A DNA stretch of 64,000 nt from Neurospora tetrasperma FGSC 2508 (taxonomy: Eukaryota > Ascomycota > Sordariomycetes > Sordariales > Sordariaceae), in NCBI RefSeq assembly GCF_000213175.1, contig NW_009799179.1:7487981-7551980 (forward strand), read 5' to 3'. Below the pieces are notes generated by a model. It was given only the letters and a program-made list of their open reading frames with translations, had not been told where the DNA came from and searched no databases. Positions within the stretch are counted from its first letter, which is position 1. Each line of letters begins with the position of its first letter. This document shows positions 1-12,529 of this stretch, one piece after another. The translations under genes and the position numbers were made by a program.

Positions 1-2853
1 ATCCAAGAACCCCTCTGAGGACTGACGACTCTAATTGGAGCCCGGCTTCCTTCAATGTGAGGCCTCATATAATAATAGCCGTCACATTTCAGGAGAACAG
101 CTATTCCTGAACAACAGTTACTCGCTTTTATATCAACCTGGTATCCACTTCCAACATTCTCAGTTTCAACATGTAGATGGTCTAAACAGAGAAGCATTCA
201 TAGACCGGTGTGCCCAGGGTCAATATGGCACATATTTGAAGCGGTTGAGAAGTATCAATGGTGCATCGCCGTTCAGATTAAGAAGTACCAGTGTTGTTCA
301 ATTTCTCGACACTCATTATTATCTCGTGGAGGGTTGCAATGATACATTTATATATCTTGAGCTTTGAAGAGGTGTCGAAAGCAATATTGGAGTGCATGAA
401 CTAGTTCTCTCCCCTTTCACTGAATGTGATCAATCTTCCGGCTACCGGTTGTACCGGTCATGGCGCGTCATTGCTGGTCTTCAAAAGGTCTCTATTAAAA
501 GGATGAAGGAGGGGAAGACGTTGCTTTTTATTAATTCTCACCTCGTGACGAAGATGAGTGGCCAAATTCAACACCGCCCCATCAGTTCATGCATCTTCAC
601 AAAGCCAGGGCTGCAAGCAACAACAGTGCGGCTTCCACAAAAAGACCATCAAAATAACCCCCAGGGAAGAAGATCATTACTACCAGATAGGGACAAGAAG
701 TCTTTAAAGTCAGCGCGGTGAATTTTGCTGAAGTTAGGGCGCTGCAGCAGTACTTTGTTCATGGACGTTGGAATTGGCAAATTCGAAGCAAAAGGGTCCA
801 CGGATAGTTGCAGACGATCAAGATGTCACTCTCAAACGATATCAGAAAACCATTGCCGGGCGGTTTTTCTTATTCTCAGTGGGATGCATCTAGTTGACGA
901 CTCCGAACCTCCTACGTGAAACATGCATTACCGTGCCGTGCCGGTAATGCACATTGGCGAGGAAAGTGAACGCGGGGTTGACATTCAACAACCTGCAGCA
1001 TCCGATATCATCACCAAGGGACCGAATCACACTCCCCTTACCCCCTCCTCCTCCTACGAAAGACCTTCATTTATACCCGTCTCATACCCATCAGTCATCA
1101 TGGCTCTCCGGTCTCGAGTTCAGTTGTTTCAATGTTCAGAAAACAGAAACAGATGTTGTACGTCGTCAGCTACCTAGTCATCAGTCAACTGTGAGAAACT
1201 CTCTTAGGATCGCAACGGACGGCCTCGTTGACATTTCCATCAACGGGCACCACTTGACTTCTTATTGCCTCTTGTTACGAAGTGACAGCTTGTCTGACCG
1301 ACCAACTTGTATCCATGTAAAGGGTAGGTAGCCTACCATTAAAGGTATTCGTTGCGAGAAACCGTAGCAATGCCGAGCACATTCAGATCAACAACACCCG
1401 GAATGTGATTATCCTCCCCCCCTTCCTTTTTCCCCAAACGGATCATGATACAGATGAAGGGTCAAGAGAGATCTTCACCCTCCCCCTCTTTCTCGCCCTC
1501 AAAGGAGAGAAAGACACAACATCGCCAAGTCCCTTTCCCCTCTCTTCATTTCCCATCTTTGGATCTTGGCATCTCATGGGCAACCGAACATGCTTTCCCA
1601 AGCTTCCTAAGTAGGCTCACCTCGCCTTTGAATCGAGTAATCCGCGGTCTTTGTCTTCCCTACCTCCTACTCTCGAGTATCAACTCCGAACATCCAAGTC
1701 CAAGGTGTCAGCAGGATGGGACAAGAATGGGGTTTCTTCTCCTTTCTTTATTTATTGCATTGATTTCTTTCTTTCCTCCTAGTTATCCGGCCCGACTGTA
1801 GAATTCCTATATGCGATGTTGTATATAGGCCTATATTGGATATCAGACAGGAAAGACATGCCAAATTTTCCGAGCTTCGTGTTGGCCCACATTCAGTACA
1901 TCAGATCTTGGGTCGTCCCGGAGCTTTATTTCATTGAAGGATGACAACGAGGACACAGGAGTTGGTTGTGAGGAGTTATCACAGCTGTGACTAGTGTATA
2001 TACGCGAGGCGTGTGCATGTTTCTAGATTCATGGATGGTTGGGTGTGTTTGATTTGGTTAGTTGGTACCTAGCTTTGGACAACTCTTTGCGCGTATAGAT
2101 AGTAGTAGTACGAGCGTTTTGATCACGTTCATTGCTGTGACCTGGTGCAAGGCGTTAAATATGGTATGACGTGTTTACTTAACCTGTACGGTTTGCTGTA
2201 TGCCTCCCACGCTGCGACGCGGAAATTGTTTTTTTTTTTTTGGAGGGGATACTGAAAACATCATGGTGTTTGATGACCAACCCGAGGAGCGGCGGTTCAG
2301 CTCCTGAAGAAGAATCGTCGTATGAGCTGAGCGGGAAGCTCGTCGCACTAGGTATAGTGAAGTCTTTGATCCACCAAGTGTGTAAGCTGTAGAGGCCAAA
2401 GCAGTGGCTTTGGCTTTGGGAGCATATTCAGGACGCAGAAAAGGGGTTTTGGCAGCCATCTTGTCAATCCTTTGTTCCAATCCTATCAGGTAAACAATCA
2501 GCTGATGGTCAGCCGTCAGACACTCGACCGAGCCCAGTCGTACAGAGAAGGACCACGTATGAGCCGAGGGAACTATTATTAACCTGATTTCAGGGAGGTG
2601 ATACATGATAGGTAGCGTATTAGTTGTTGACGAGACAGTTGTTCACCCTGGTCGGCCGTAACCTGGGATACAGTTACAGGGTCGGAAAGATAACCTTTCG
2701 TGAAAGGTTTAGGACGACATGCAGGTTTGCGTACCTGGTGATCATCCTACCCAAGCCCGTTGCCGTGTAACGTAACGACGCAGGTGGCAGCGGGAAGGAA
2801 ATCATAAGAGGAAGGGAAAAAAGGGAACAGAGATGAAGTTTAGATGCTAGTAC
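1..2853. other. 5' end of window, no supported gene
   Basis: Several open frames of 60-145 codons occur on both strands, but none shows a recognisable domain, a consistent splice pattern or a codon pattern like the real genes nearby. The stretch holds C/T-rich runs around 1040-1560 and a short T run near 2228. I see nothing here that I can name. Confidence 0.6.
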
Positions 2854-3228
2854 CTAAAAACGCCAATTACCAAAAGGTGACAAATGTTCATCATCCAACC
2901 AAATGACCGAGCGGGTCTGGGAAAGCAAACGAACGGCAGAATTGCCAGTGTGAACCGTGAATGAACAAGCGAGACCTCGTTCATATACGTTTGCTGCAAA
3001 GTCGGATACTTCAGAGGTGACCTGTTGTTCCCTCAGAAAACCACCACCTACCCCAACAGCTCCATCCCATTCATGTCCATCGTCATCCCAAACTCCCAAT
3101 AACCACGAGCAGAAGGCTCTGAGTTGTTCTTCGTCGTGTTCTTTTGCGTCATCATAAGCGTTGTACGTATGTAGTGTATCTCCGTCGATCCGGCATGCGT
3201 TTTCGAAATCGAACCATCCCGGCTTCAC
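2854..3228 (-). CDS. Possible small hypothetical protein (124 aa), doubtful
   Basis: This is an uninterrupted ATG-initiated frame on the minus strand, 124 residues, rich in Asp, Glu, Gly and Trp, with no domain I recognise. It starts about 190 bases beyond the stop codon of the Did2 gene on the same strand, so it could lie in that gene's 3' untranslated region or be a small separate gene. An overlapping 66-codon frame on the plus strand shows that chance frames are common here. No signal peptide or membrane segment is visible. Treat it as a candidate only. Confidence 0.2.
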   Translation of the reverse strand: MKPGWFDFENACRIDGDTLHTYNAYDDAKEHDEEQLRAFCSWLLGVWDDDGHEWDGAVGVGGGFLREQQVTSEVSDFAANVYERGLACSFTVHTGNSAVRLLSQTRSVIWLDDEHLSPFGNWRF

Positions 3229-3419
3229 CGCCGTTTGAAGCCTCCGCCCAGTGACCGATCCTACCTCACCCCACGTATCCCGATAGCGGGACGACCCACC
3301 TAAACCGCCTCTCCCGATTCATCCAACCTCTCCAGTTCTTCTACGTTTTCTTCGCTCGTTCTTCTCCCGCAAAAGTTAAAAAAGAAAACGGCCCGAGAGT
3401 TCCAGCACATGATTCCGGC

Positions 3420-4486
3420 TTAAGCCCGCAAAGCCCGCAAACGCTGTTGCAGGGCATCTTCCTCTTCCGGAGTTGGCTCGGCCGTTTGGCTCACCGCCTG
3501 CTGGGCAGCAGCGTTTGGATCAACCTTGCTGGCGCTGGCTTTATTCAGTTCCTGCCCCAGCTCCAGTCCGGCGTCGTCTGCGAGCTTGCCGAGCAGTTCG
3601 TGCACGGCATCGTCGCTCACCTGCACACTTGTGCTCTGCGTCATGGCGTCCGTGTAGATGCCGTTGCTCATGGCATACTCCTCGTTCTGCTGCTTGTACT
3701 GCTCCAGCGTTAGGAGCGTCTTCTCGGGGTTCACGCTGCGCTGGGCCCGTGACATGGTCTTGGATGACTGGGCCATCATGAACGTCATGCGGTTCATGGC
3801 GTTGTTAGCCTGTATCTGGGCGACGCTGAGCTCGGCCATATCAGCGGCTTGGTCCATCTGTTGAGCGATGGCTTGTTTGGCAAGCAGCATGCGGGCTTTC
3901 TGGGCGGCTTGCGCGGTTTCGCCCTTTTTGAGAAGCTAGAAAATGTCAACCATGGCTTGTTAGTTTGGGCGTTCCTCTAAATGCGGTTACACGATGGCAT
4001 GGGGGCGCTCGTAATGATAGACGGGAGTCATGTCATTTGAAAGACCATGATGCCCAGTATTGATAGTGGTAGACAGAGTATGAATGCGCTTCCATCTAGG
4101 TAAGAGGAGCATTGCCAGGCCAGGAAGATATTGCGGGACACCGGCCAACAGACATGACCAGAGGGTAAAGAAGGAACGGAACGGGGTGACAAACATTCTG
4201 GATCTGCTTCTTCAACTCATTGTCTTGTTTGGCAGCCTTCTGGGCTTCACGTCGTGCTTGCTTGGCATTGAACTGCCAATCCGTGATGGTCATTAGCAAC
4301 TAATCGATGTTTTCTCATGTTGTTCCGTGATTGTTCCATGCCATCTATGGGAGATCGCAAGCAGGGTAGGCGACGCTGCAAGGGATGGACCACCGACGCA
4401 AGGAACAACCCAAGGCCCAATGGCGAAACACATACGCGGGCTTGAAACTCAACTTGCATGTCTCTTGCAAGCTGTCGGTTCGCCAT
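3420..4486 (-). CDS. did2: ESCRT-III-associated protein Did2/Vps46 (CHMP1 family)
   Basis: CHMP1/Did2 is an ESCRT-III family subunit that recruits the AAA ATPase Vps4 to disassemble ESCRT-III at endosomes during multivesicular body sorting. Three exons fit: 4436-4486, 4195-4272 and 3420-3935 (minus), giving 214 aa, close to the usual 195-205. Intron donors are GTATGT and GTTTGT; the first intron has a CTAAT-type branch site and ends at GGCAG. The joined N-terminus (MQVEFQARFNAKQARREAQK) matches the CHMP1 start pattern 'LFQLKFTAKQLEK'. A helical, Met/Gln-rich core follows (residues about 45-145). The C-terminal part contains LADDAGLELGQEL, like the CHMP1 'ADEAGLDL' segment, and the protein ends LQQRLRALRA, a MIM1-type Vps4-binding helix. 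The middle of the core is less typical than the two ends, so another small ESCRT-III member is the main alternative. Confidence 0.85.
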
Positions 4487-6007
4487 CTTGATTCCGCGGT
4501 GAGATGGTCTGTCGGCGATGGACTAATGGAGGGAGGTGGGGGGTTTAGGGTCGGGGCGACGGTCGGTGACTACGTAGGACTCGGCGGGGACAGCGAATGA
4601 AGTCAAGCGGTGGGCTTGGGCTCTGGGGAGCAGGATCCAGATCTTAGAATATCGCGGGTACGGTTGTCGTGACGGACGATGGCCGGCGACTGGAATACTA
4701 TCGGGTCGAGTAGGTAGGTGATGGATGGTGTGTCAACAATGGAATAGAGGTACCTGATCGATATCTTGGATGTCCGCAAGTGTTGAATGCTGCTAGGTAC
4801 TAAAAGTTACCTTAAGTGCTACGTAAGTCACTGCTAGCCTGTAGGTAGTGCCTACTGTGCTGTTGCGTGCTGGACGGCGACGTACAGAATGGAGCACCCG
4901 ACGGGAAACTGGAGCCTGGCGAGCGTGACAGGGTTCAGAATGACGGGAAGCCCTTCAGGTTGGGAAGATCCGGGACGTCCGTTGGTCGGCGGCCTGTCAG
5001 CGCGAGGCAGTCGCCCGAACTACGGACACGTGATTGGCCCGGATGAGACGCTGAAGTAGCATGTGGGGCCTCTGCATTGCCACCCCGCCCTGCCCGCGCT
5101 TTCCACGGATTCCACGCTATGACGCAGTCCTGTGGCTGGTGCCTCCTCTCGAGCCCCCTAAGTGTGTGTGCCAAACTGCCAGTGCGCCGCATTTTTAGAG
5201 TGTCCCGCTTGGCACCGTGTGTGACATTCGCTGGCCAATTGAGCGGTAAACAGCGAGCCTCGTTCGTTGCTGGGCGGTCTGCACTGTCGACCCGCATTGG
5301 TGTCGTTCGCTGAACGGAACCGGCGATTCGATCTTTTGACGGTTGGCAGTTGCGGTGGGGAGAACGGGAGCGTTTTTTTGCCCTTTACCTCTAGGCCAGA
5401 ATAGGAGCGAACAGGGGAGAGCCACCTAAATGAGGTGGCTCGGCCTCGCGATTTTTTTTGGGGGGAGGAAGCCAGAATACTGGCCAGCAACTGAACCAGA
5501 CGGCAAGGGCCCGGATGACAGGGCAAGTGAAGTCCGAATGAAGACCGGCATCAAGCCACACAGTATCTCTAGCCTATTGTGCACGGGCAGCAAAGTCCCG
5601 CCAATTCGCAACGGACTGCCGACGGAAGGAAAATGAGCGCTCGCTGGCTCAGACTGGCTACAAGCCTAGAGGTCTTTTCCGATAACTCTTTTTTTTTATT
5701 ATCAGCGACCCCCAGTGGCTCCTGCGGGCTCTGTTCGTGGCTCGCGCGCCCCCCGAGCATATGAGTGAAGGGTTTTTCGTTTTTCTGGACAAAACTTAGA
5801 GCAGAAACCATAGACCACGGATTCCAATCTTTCCGGCTTGACTCGCTCCTCTTCTCCATTTTATCTTCTTTGTCTTGGGCAATTTCCTTTTTTCAACAAC
5901 ATCTCTTAGACTCTAGACTTGTATCCATTTTCCTTTTCTCTTGGGGTCTCCCACTCAGCTAGGAACCACACTCCACCACAGCTCGGCTCGGAACACGACC
6001 CAACATC
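4487..6007. promoter_or_regulatory. Divergent intergenic region between Did2 and the DUF427 gene
   Basis: About 1.5 kb separates the start codons of two divergently read genes, so it should hold both promoters. The last 200 bases before the DUF427 start are C/T-rich (5830-6005), typical of filamentous-fungal transcription start regions. A short poly-T run lies near 5690. Open frames across 4935-5860 on both strands overlap each other and look like chance. Confidence 0.5.
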
Positions 6008-6756
6008 ATGTCGATTCGCAAGCTCAACGTGCAGACCTTCCCGCGCCCCCCGCTGGTCGAGAGGGCGCCCCGTCACATTCAGATCAAGTGGCACGGTCAG
6101 CTCATCGCCGACGTCCCTCCTGGTGAGGCGTACTGGGTTTTGGAGACCCATCATCCACCTAGTTAGTCCACCCCATTCTTCCCGCAGTCCTCATTCCTAC
6201 GTCGGGGTCCTCCAGCGTTACACCCCGTCCCGACATCCACCGCACAACCCAACACGCCAGGTTCAGGCTGCCGACGTGTTGTGCGGTTCACCCTTCACCC
6301 TTTCTTTATTTGGAGGTGGAAGTTCTGTCGCTCAAACTGGAGCCACCTCAGCTCGTCCCGACGCTGCTGTGAATGCTTTGTGAAGTCGTCCACTAACTCT
6401 CATGCCTCCCCCCGTCTGCAGCTTACTACATTCCCCCCTCGCTCGTGCGCCTTCCGCTCGCGACCACTCCCAGATCGACTTTCTGCGAGTGGAAGGGAAC
6501 CGCCACATACTACTCCATCATGAGTCCCATTTCGGCCGCCGAGACAATTTCCAACAGAATTTGGGCCTACAACGAGCCCGCAAAGGGCTACGAGGCCATC
6601 AAGGGCTACCTTGCCTTCTACGCCTCTCCTTGGGAGTGCTATGTGGACGGCGAGCGCGCCCAGCCCCAGCCCGGTGACTTCTATGGCGGCTGGGTGACGA
6701 GCGATGTCGAGGGTGTCGTCAAGGGCCAGTGGGGTACCTGGGATCCTGTCCTTTAA
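6008..6756 (+). CDS. DUF427 (NTP_transf_9-like) domain protein
   Basis: Two exons, 6008-6161 and 6422-6756, encode 162 aa. The intron has a GTTAGT donor, a CTAAC branch site at about 6393 and a TGCAG acceptor. The product is a single compact domain. An N-terminal segment RHIQIKWHGQLIADVPPGEA leads into 'YYIPPSLVRLPL', then 'STFCEWKGTATYYSI', 'AAETISNRIWAYNEP' and a C-terminal 'YLAFYASPWECYVDGERAQP ... GDFYGGWVTSDVEG'. That order (W-G-A strand, Y-(I/F)P, C-x-W-K-G-x-A-x-Y, W-x-Y-x-x-P, (V/L)AFY) is the DUF427 signature found in bacteria and fungi. The family's biochemical role is not established; a small-molecule or nucleotide-linked role is only a suggestion. No signal peptide or membrane segment is visible. 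Confidence 0.88.
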
Positions 6757-9059
6757 GGAGTTCCAGATCGGTAAAAAACACAAAGAAACAATTTCAAGAT
6801 CAGGGAGTATGGGGGGAGCTTCTCTTGGTGTGTTGAGGGGTTTTTCTGGAGTTGGGCCGGAAGGGTTATAGAAACGCATACACATGGCTGGTTTTTAAAA
6901 CGGTGCATATGGGATCGGAAAGCGCATTTTGTTGGGAAGACAGCAACAGAAGAAAATGTCATCATCCTTTTAGAAGGCGCTGCAATACCTAGAAGAGGCA
7001 TTCGATGCAAATCGACCATAGCATGTTGGATTCTCTTGCTTGAGCGGGATCACAGGACTAGTGCGTGTTGGCGTGATGATGTGACAGTTTTGGAAGTGTA
7101 AATGCTCGTCAGATGCGGAACGGGAACCGGAACAACGTCGTGGTATCAGATCAGATCCTTGGATGTGATGTTGATTAGGTGGTCGGAACCGGAATGCCGA
7201 GATTCCAAGCATGCACCGAAACCTGCGATCGCCCGTGAGACATCGGAGAACGAAGCGGTGGCTGGGCTAGGCCGAATATGTGTCCACCTCGGGAGCCCGA
7301 TGCACTGATGTAGGAGGCCGCTTGGGACTATAGAGTATGACCCAAACATCTGTATTATATGTAACGAAGGTGACGCTGACAAGCCTGGAGGAAGGTAGTG
7401 TAGGTTGATCTGGGTTCGGTTAGCTGCACTGGCTTCTGACATGGCTCCATAGAATGGGGGTCATGATATGTTCGAGAAGGAGTGTGGAAGTCACTAAAGA
7501 ACAATGGAACAAAACCAGAGGCAAGGGATGGCCGCCCATATATCCTTTTCCATTAGTCTTCCCCTAGCACGCGTCGTCAGTTGATCCCCGTTATGAACTC
7601 CACAGGAAGTGGAGGGTTTCGTGGATTAGTCGTGGGTAAAGCTGGAGAGGAGATGGCGTTAAAAGTGGAAAGATGCTAAGTTTAGTAAGAATAATGGTGT
7701 GAGATTGGGGGTCACAAAGTGGGAAAGCCGAAAGCGTGTCCTATCCACCAGCGAATATGAATAGCAGAATTCAACAACATGGAAGTCAAGAAGGTGGCTC
7801 CATCAAGTAAGTGCCATGTGGGAGGCAAGCAATGACGAGAAAAGATGTGGAAAAAGGCTAGTAGCGAGATGACAGATGGAGACACAGGGAGATGAGGTCG
7901 TGGTCCAAACCCAAGTCGCGGGAGGCTCTGCACGCGTGTGTTCCGTCGAACAATGGAATTTTCTGCGGGGGAGCTGAACACCACTCTTGCTCTCTCTTTC
8001 CTTCTTTCATCGCGAGATATACCGAGCCTTCTGAATGGTCAAAAAGCCCAGAGCCAAGCAATGGTTGGTTCCGACGTCGTCTCGTCACACCTTGCACTGT
8101 ATCAGAGTGCAAGCGAACGCCACGCCATCCACACTGGCAGTCCATCTTCATCCACCTTTGCTTAACTGCATCGGGGATGGTATTTCTCACCTCCATTTGA
8201 AATTCCCAGTGGAGAGACGGGATGAGCGTAAGATGCACCGAGACGTTGAAATTTGGTCCGCGGAAGCATCGCCGCCGTCAGACTTTGAACTCCACAATTA
8301 CCGTCAAGACTGGGATGTCTCGTCAAATGCAGTGTTGCAATTCCGACGGCCATTCCACGCCAGGACGCTTTCTTTCGCACATGTACTCTGCCGAATAAAT
8401 CCGCCAGGCCTACCGCATCTGTCTTAAGAACGGAGGCATAGACTTGTACATTTGCTAACTCGGAAGAAGAAAACAATATCATCACCATTCTCGGAAATAA
8501 GTTACATGGCTCGTCACGTACTTTTCTCCTCCATGTCATTTACGAACAGCACTTGAGCTTGAGTCGTCCTATACTCGTCTCCAACACTGAATACAAGAAC
8601 CGCGGTACGTGCGCCGAGAACAGACCTACAACCCATCACCTGTTATTTGGGGCTAACCGTTCGCCATGTCAACTAAGAGGAAGATGAAAAGACGAGAGAA
8701 ACCAAATGGACGAATAGAGGAAGAACCCATAGCGAAGCTACTTGCATGGGTAACTAATGAAGTAATCGAGCAAAAACTCTCTGTTCAATGACAAAGGCGA
8801 AATATCACTCCTCTCCCCCAGATTGTGCGATCGCGAACTTGGAAAACGGACCATAAGGAAATGAGGGGTCATCGACTGTTCCCAGGCTACGCCAATCCAT
8901 TCTTGAGCGATCATAAACCAAAACAAACCACTGAGGGAGGAGGGAGAAAAACCAATAGAACGAACGAATGAAAGGGACGCCGAAAGGGTTGAATCTGGAT
9001 CGGATTGCCGTACGACAAGGCACCGAGCCCAGGGAAACAAAGAAAGAGGGAAGAGAGAA

Positions 9060-9098
9060 AAAAAAAAAAAAAAAAAAGCCGAAAAAAAAAAAAAAAAT
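9060..9098 (+). repeat. Paired poly-A tracts
   Basis: Two A-runs of roughly 15-20 bases are separated by a few bases (GCCG). They create artificial poly-Lys/poly-Phe frames on the two strands. No target-site duplication or LINE/SINE body was recognised next to them. Confidence 0.85.
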
Positions 9099-10436
9099 AA
9101 GCGCGAGGTCTTGGCGTTCTTTTCTCGGTCCTCCTCACCCATTTCAACCCTTTGATTTCGAACTCGAGATATCCATACTGCTTCTGAATGGCTGGCAGAT
9201 CCGGATCGGATCACCGCCCGATCAGCACGGAGCAAGCCACGTTCGGATATGCCAAAAATGAATCTAAATAAGGGTTCAACTTTATTGACTTCCTTTCGCG
9301 GGGGGAGATCGGCAGTTAAAGCATTCTAGAGGCTGGACTTTTCGGAGACTTTAACCGCTCCCACCACCCTCCCATCCAAGGATCTACTAGCGTCTTTCAT
9401 TGATGGGAGACTTGATCGGCAATTTACAAGCACTTCAGTCCGGATGACTTCCTTTACTATGTATGTGACCACGGAGATACTATATAAACCGTGGAAATCG
9501 GAATTTGAGGTCTGTGGCAAGTTTCATCTCTGGGCCACATTTATGGCGTGTCCAAGCCGTTAGCGCAACGTGCTTTCCTCGAAGTTGGAAATCGCCAAAA
9601 GAATCGTACACCAAGTACAGTCTGTTGCGTTGACTCTACCTACCTGAAGTATCAGGTATGTGCATATCGGAGCTGCCGAGCTAAGGGGAATTTCTTGCAG
9701 AACCCAAGTCCGATTTCCCGGGCTTTTTCAGTGCCACAGTAAGCTGAAGCACGGCGTGTAAGCCCATCGATATCTGCACATCTGACATCCACATAACTGG
9801 TTTTGTGTAATGCTCGATGAGGCCGCTCTTATGCCCGGTGGAAAACAATTCACAATGGTCCTACAAGTGGATGCCTCACATGTAGGCACTGCAGGCTCAC
9901 AGCTACGGGTACCACGGAGTAATCGGAGATTTCGATGATACAACCTGCGGCTCGTGAATCCACGATGCTAATTCGAATTGTCAAACAACGGGGTTCAAGA
10001 TTGCCGACTGCACGCTAGTAGAGCACGAGCTGACGGACACTCAACAGCAGTCCTCGGCCAGTCGGTAGAAGGAAGGTTATCGAGACACTTGCCCCTGGAT
10101 AGTGTAGCGTACCACCATGGTGGATTTGCGGGCGCGCGGAGCATTCCGACTTGCCCTCTGTTTACCCAAACGGCCAGACCTCTTAGTGGGGCAATTGATA
10201 AGGCATGGTGGTGAGGGGACTTGAGCAGAGATAGGGAAAAGTACAGAGGGCTGAAGTTTCGGAGTTTCTTGTGCGAAAATGATGAACTTGACAAACACGA
10301 AGCTGAGACTCTCCTGAGCAAGTTCATTCAGCTCACTCCAAGAAGAAGCGGAGAACAGCCACAATGAGCTGTGCCTCTTCAATCTTGCTACTATCGTCGA
10401 AAACCCGCTTTGTGGCGATGGAACCATATGCTGTTT

Positions 10437-10807
10437 TCATTTAGCTTCCCCTCTTTGATTCATTGAATTGAAGGAGGCCGATCCACTCGAGCTCTCCCCG
10501 CCTTTTGTCACTGACGGCTCCACTCCGGCGACGGGTCTTGACTCCATAATCTCCTGCAGCGTGGGCCCGGATGCCATCAAGGTGGTTTCGTTCGTGTACG
10601 TAAGACGACTCCGCAAACTCACCGCAAATAACATCCTTGGTTTTCGGTTCGGTCGCCGGGTCCGGTTTGAGCTGCCTCCGAACGACTTGGTGGGTGAGGG
10701 GTTGGCCGGTCGCCGTGGACTGCAAGCGGCATCGGGTGATGGCCGTGCCCGGCTCGGTGAGATTGGTTGGTTTGTGTTTGTTGTGGGTTTCTTAAACCGT
10801 GCGGCAA
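10437..10807 (-). CDS. Possible small spliced gene, unconfirmed
   Basis: Three minus-strand frames overlap here (10619-10807, 10441-10725, 10437-10634). The last, in the frame of MASGPTLQEIMESRPVAGVE and a Ser/Gly-rich tail ending NSMNQRGEAK, has a natural-looking composition. A GTGAGT donor-like sequence sits near 10621-10626. I could not find a matching acceptor that gives one clean reading frame, so no exon structure is proposed. No domain is recognised. Confidence 0.2.
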
Positions 10808-12100
10808 TTGATCAATGAAATGAGCGCGTTCGCGGTCGTATTGAACAAAAAGGAGAAAGGGGTTACGAGTTCATGTGCATGTGTACTCCGCATTTCGGAA
10901 GCCACCATCCGTTACTTTGTTTCACTGGACTTCCATCCGGGGTAATCAAGGTGCCATCTCTGTGACAGGAGGGGCCGCGCGCCGGCTAATGGTGCGTCCC
11001 AGTCTTTGAGCTGTCCATCTAGAACCGATGGATGGTTTCCATTCGTTTCAAAGAGACGTCCCGGCTGCCAGAAGCTCGGCGCTGATGTTGAGTGGTCCGA
11101 GGGAAACAAAGGACGGGCGGGAATAGTCTCATCAAGACGCGTCACGGCTAACCTTGGGAACCCACACTCTAATTTGCGGCCTGCAGCGATATGGCAGCTT
11201 TGGGAGATATTGCCCGCGATGAGGTTTGGAGCTTCACGGAAGCTGCGGCGTTGTCGACAAAAAATATCGTGGGCTTTTGATGCTTGCCGCAATGCCCAAG
11301 TATTGAAAAAGATGGTCGGGCGATCAGATGGCGACAGCTGTTTACCGAATCTGCACTATTTCATGCATTGCTAGGTGGTTCCTATCAACGCCCAGCAATG
11401 ACACGCATGCAAGTTTTGTCGGTGTGACTGTCAAACTGATGATGTTCGGTACATATCTGGTGATGAGTAACAGCGGTTCGTCAAAAAGGTGCCTATCGCC
11501 GGGTCCGCTCTTGCAGCTGTCTCCATCGTGGCTTGTCCCTTCTGCGGGCCTTTAGTTGTACGAAGATGATGCGAAGTGCGAACATAGCTCTACCGTATCT
11601 CACCTCAGCGCACCCACCGTCGGATGCTTCAAGTGAGAGGGACAAATCGAGCTCCTTACGATGTCGGTCCCCGCCCGCCCGGCGATTCCGCGTCTTCCAA
11701 CAATGAGGTCCCCCGGGCATGATCAACAGCAGGACCGGAGGGGCGCTTGTGTCAAAGAGAAATCCCAAGGGCCGACGCTAAGGTTCGAGCTTCAGAGGGG
11801 TTTGAGGAGCCCAGGGGCTCGAGGATGGAACTTCGGCCCTGCGCTTGCGTCTTCTTACCCCTGGCTGCGCATTGCCAGCACTGACTGGCATGAGCCGCCC
11901 CACTAGCGTGCTTCTCGGCGATTCCCTGTTTTGGCATCTGGAGCCTCGATGCGAGGGCCAAGAGGGGCGCCGCAATGTTTCGTCAATCTGGGCGGCGGTG
12001 TGGCCAATCAGACGAAGGAAGGGTGCCAGTTGCGTGCTGCTTTGGACGAATAGACACGAATAAGGTCCGTGCTGCCTGAGGCATGAGCCCCCTTTCTGGA

Positions 12101-12529
12101 AACCGTGTCCAGAAGATAAAAGCAGCCTGGCCTCCCACCCCTCACCCAGACTCGACATCGTTCCCCCCCAGTTTGTTCAAACAAGAGATCTGTCCTTTTC
12201 ACCACACAACCAACCAGCTTCCATCCTCGACCTCTTCCCGCTAGGCTCCCCCTTTGGCGTCTTGGACTATCCTGGTGCCTAGTGTACTGACTTACGCGTG
12301 GATGGAGTCAACCTTACCCGCGATGCATTAAGCTTAACAAATACTCCATTCTCTGACGTTTCGAGTATTGGGGAATTAGGCAGGCACCTCTTTACTGTCA
12401 GCGAACATATACGCACTAGTTCATTGTTTGCAGTCAACATCATTCTTTTACCACCGCCAACACCAGTGACTGCCACAGCTTTCTATCAGCAAACATCAAG
12501 TCCTCCTACCGTGGACGCCGATACCCATC
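12101..12529 (+). promoter_or_regulatory. HAC1 upstream region and probable 5' leader
   Basis: The stretch is pyrimidine-rich from about 12150 and contains only two ATG triplets in the last 230 bases before the HAC1 start. Both belong to one short upstream ORF (12302-12331). HAC1-type genes in filamentous fungi are known to carry leader elements that restrain translation until stress. The transcription start cannot be placed from sequence alone. Confidence 0.5.
12302..12331 (+). promoter_or_regulatory. Upstream ORF in the HAC1 leader (9 codons)
   Basis: ATG at 12302 opens a nine-codon frame, MESTLPAMH, ending in TAA at 12329-12331, about 200 bases before the HAC1 start codon. A second in-frame ATG lies inside it. 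In Trichoderma reesei and Aspergillus, HAC1 orthologues have been reported with short leader ORFs that are lost from a truncated transcript on ER stress; a similar role here is inferred. Confidence 0.5.

Larger units (their letters stand above)
6757..12100. other. Long gene-poor interval
   Basis: No convincing gene was found. It contains the 3' flank of the DUF427 gene, two poly-A runs at 9060-9098, and many overlapping short frames on both strands. The only stretch worth noting is a set of overlapping minus-strand frames at 10437-10807, listed separately. I saw no tRNA-like arms with matching stems by eye, but that is not a substitute for a covariance search. Confidence 0.5.

Noticed and set aside
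9060-9098. Poly-A tracts as a retroposon tail
   Set aside because: No target-site duplication or element body could be recognised beside them.
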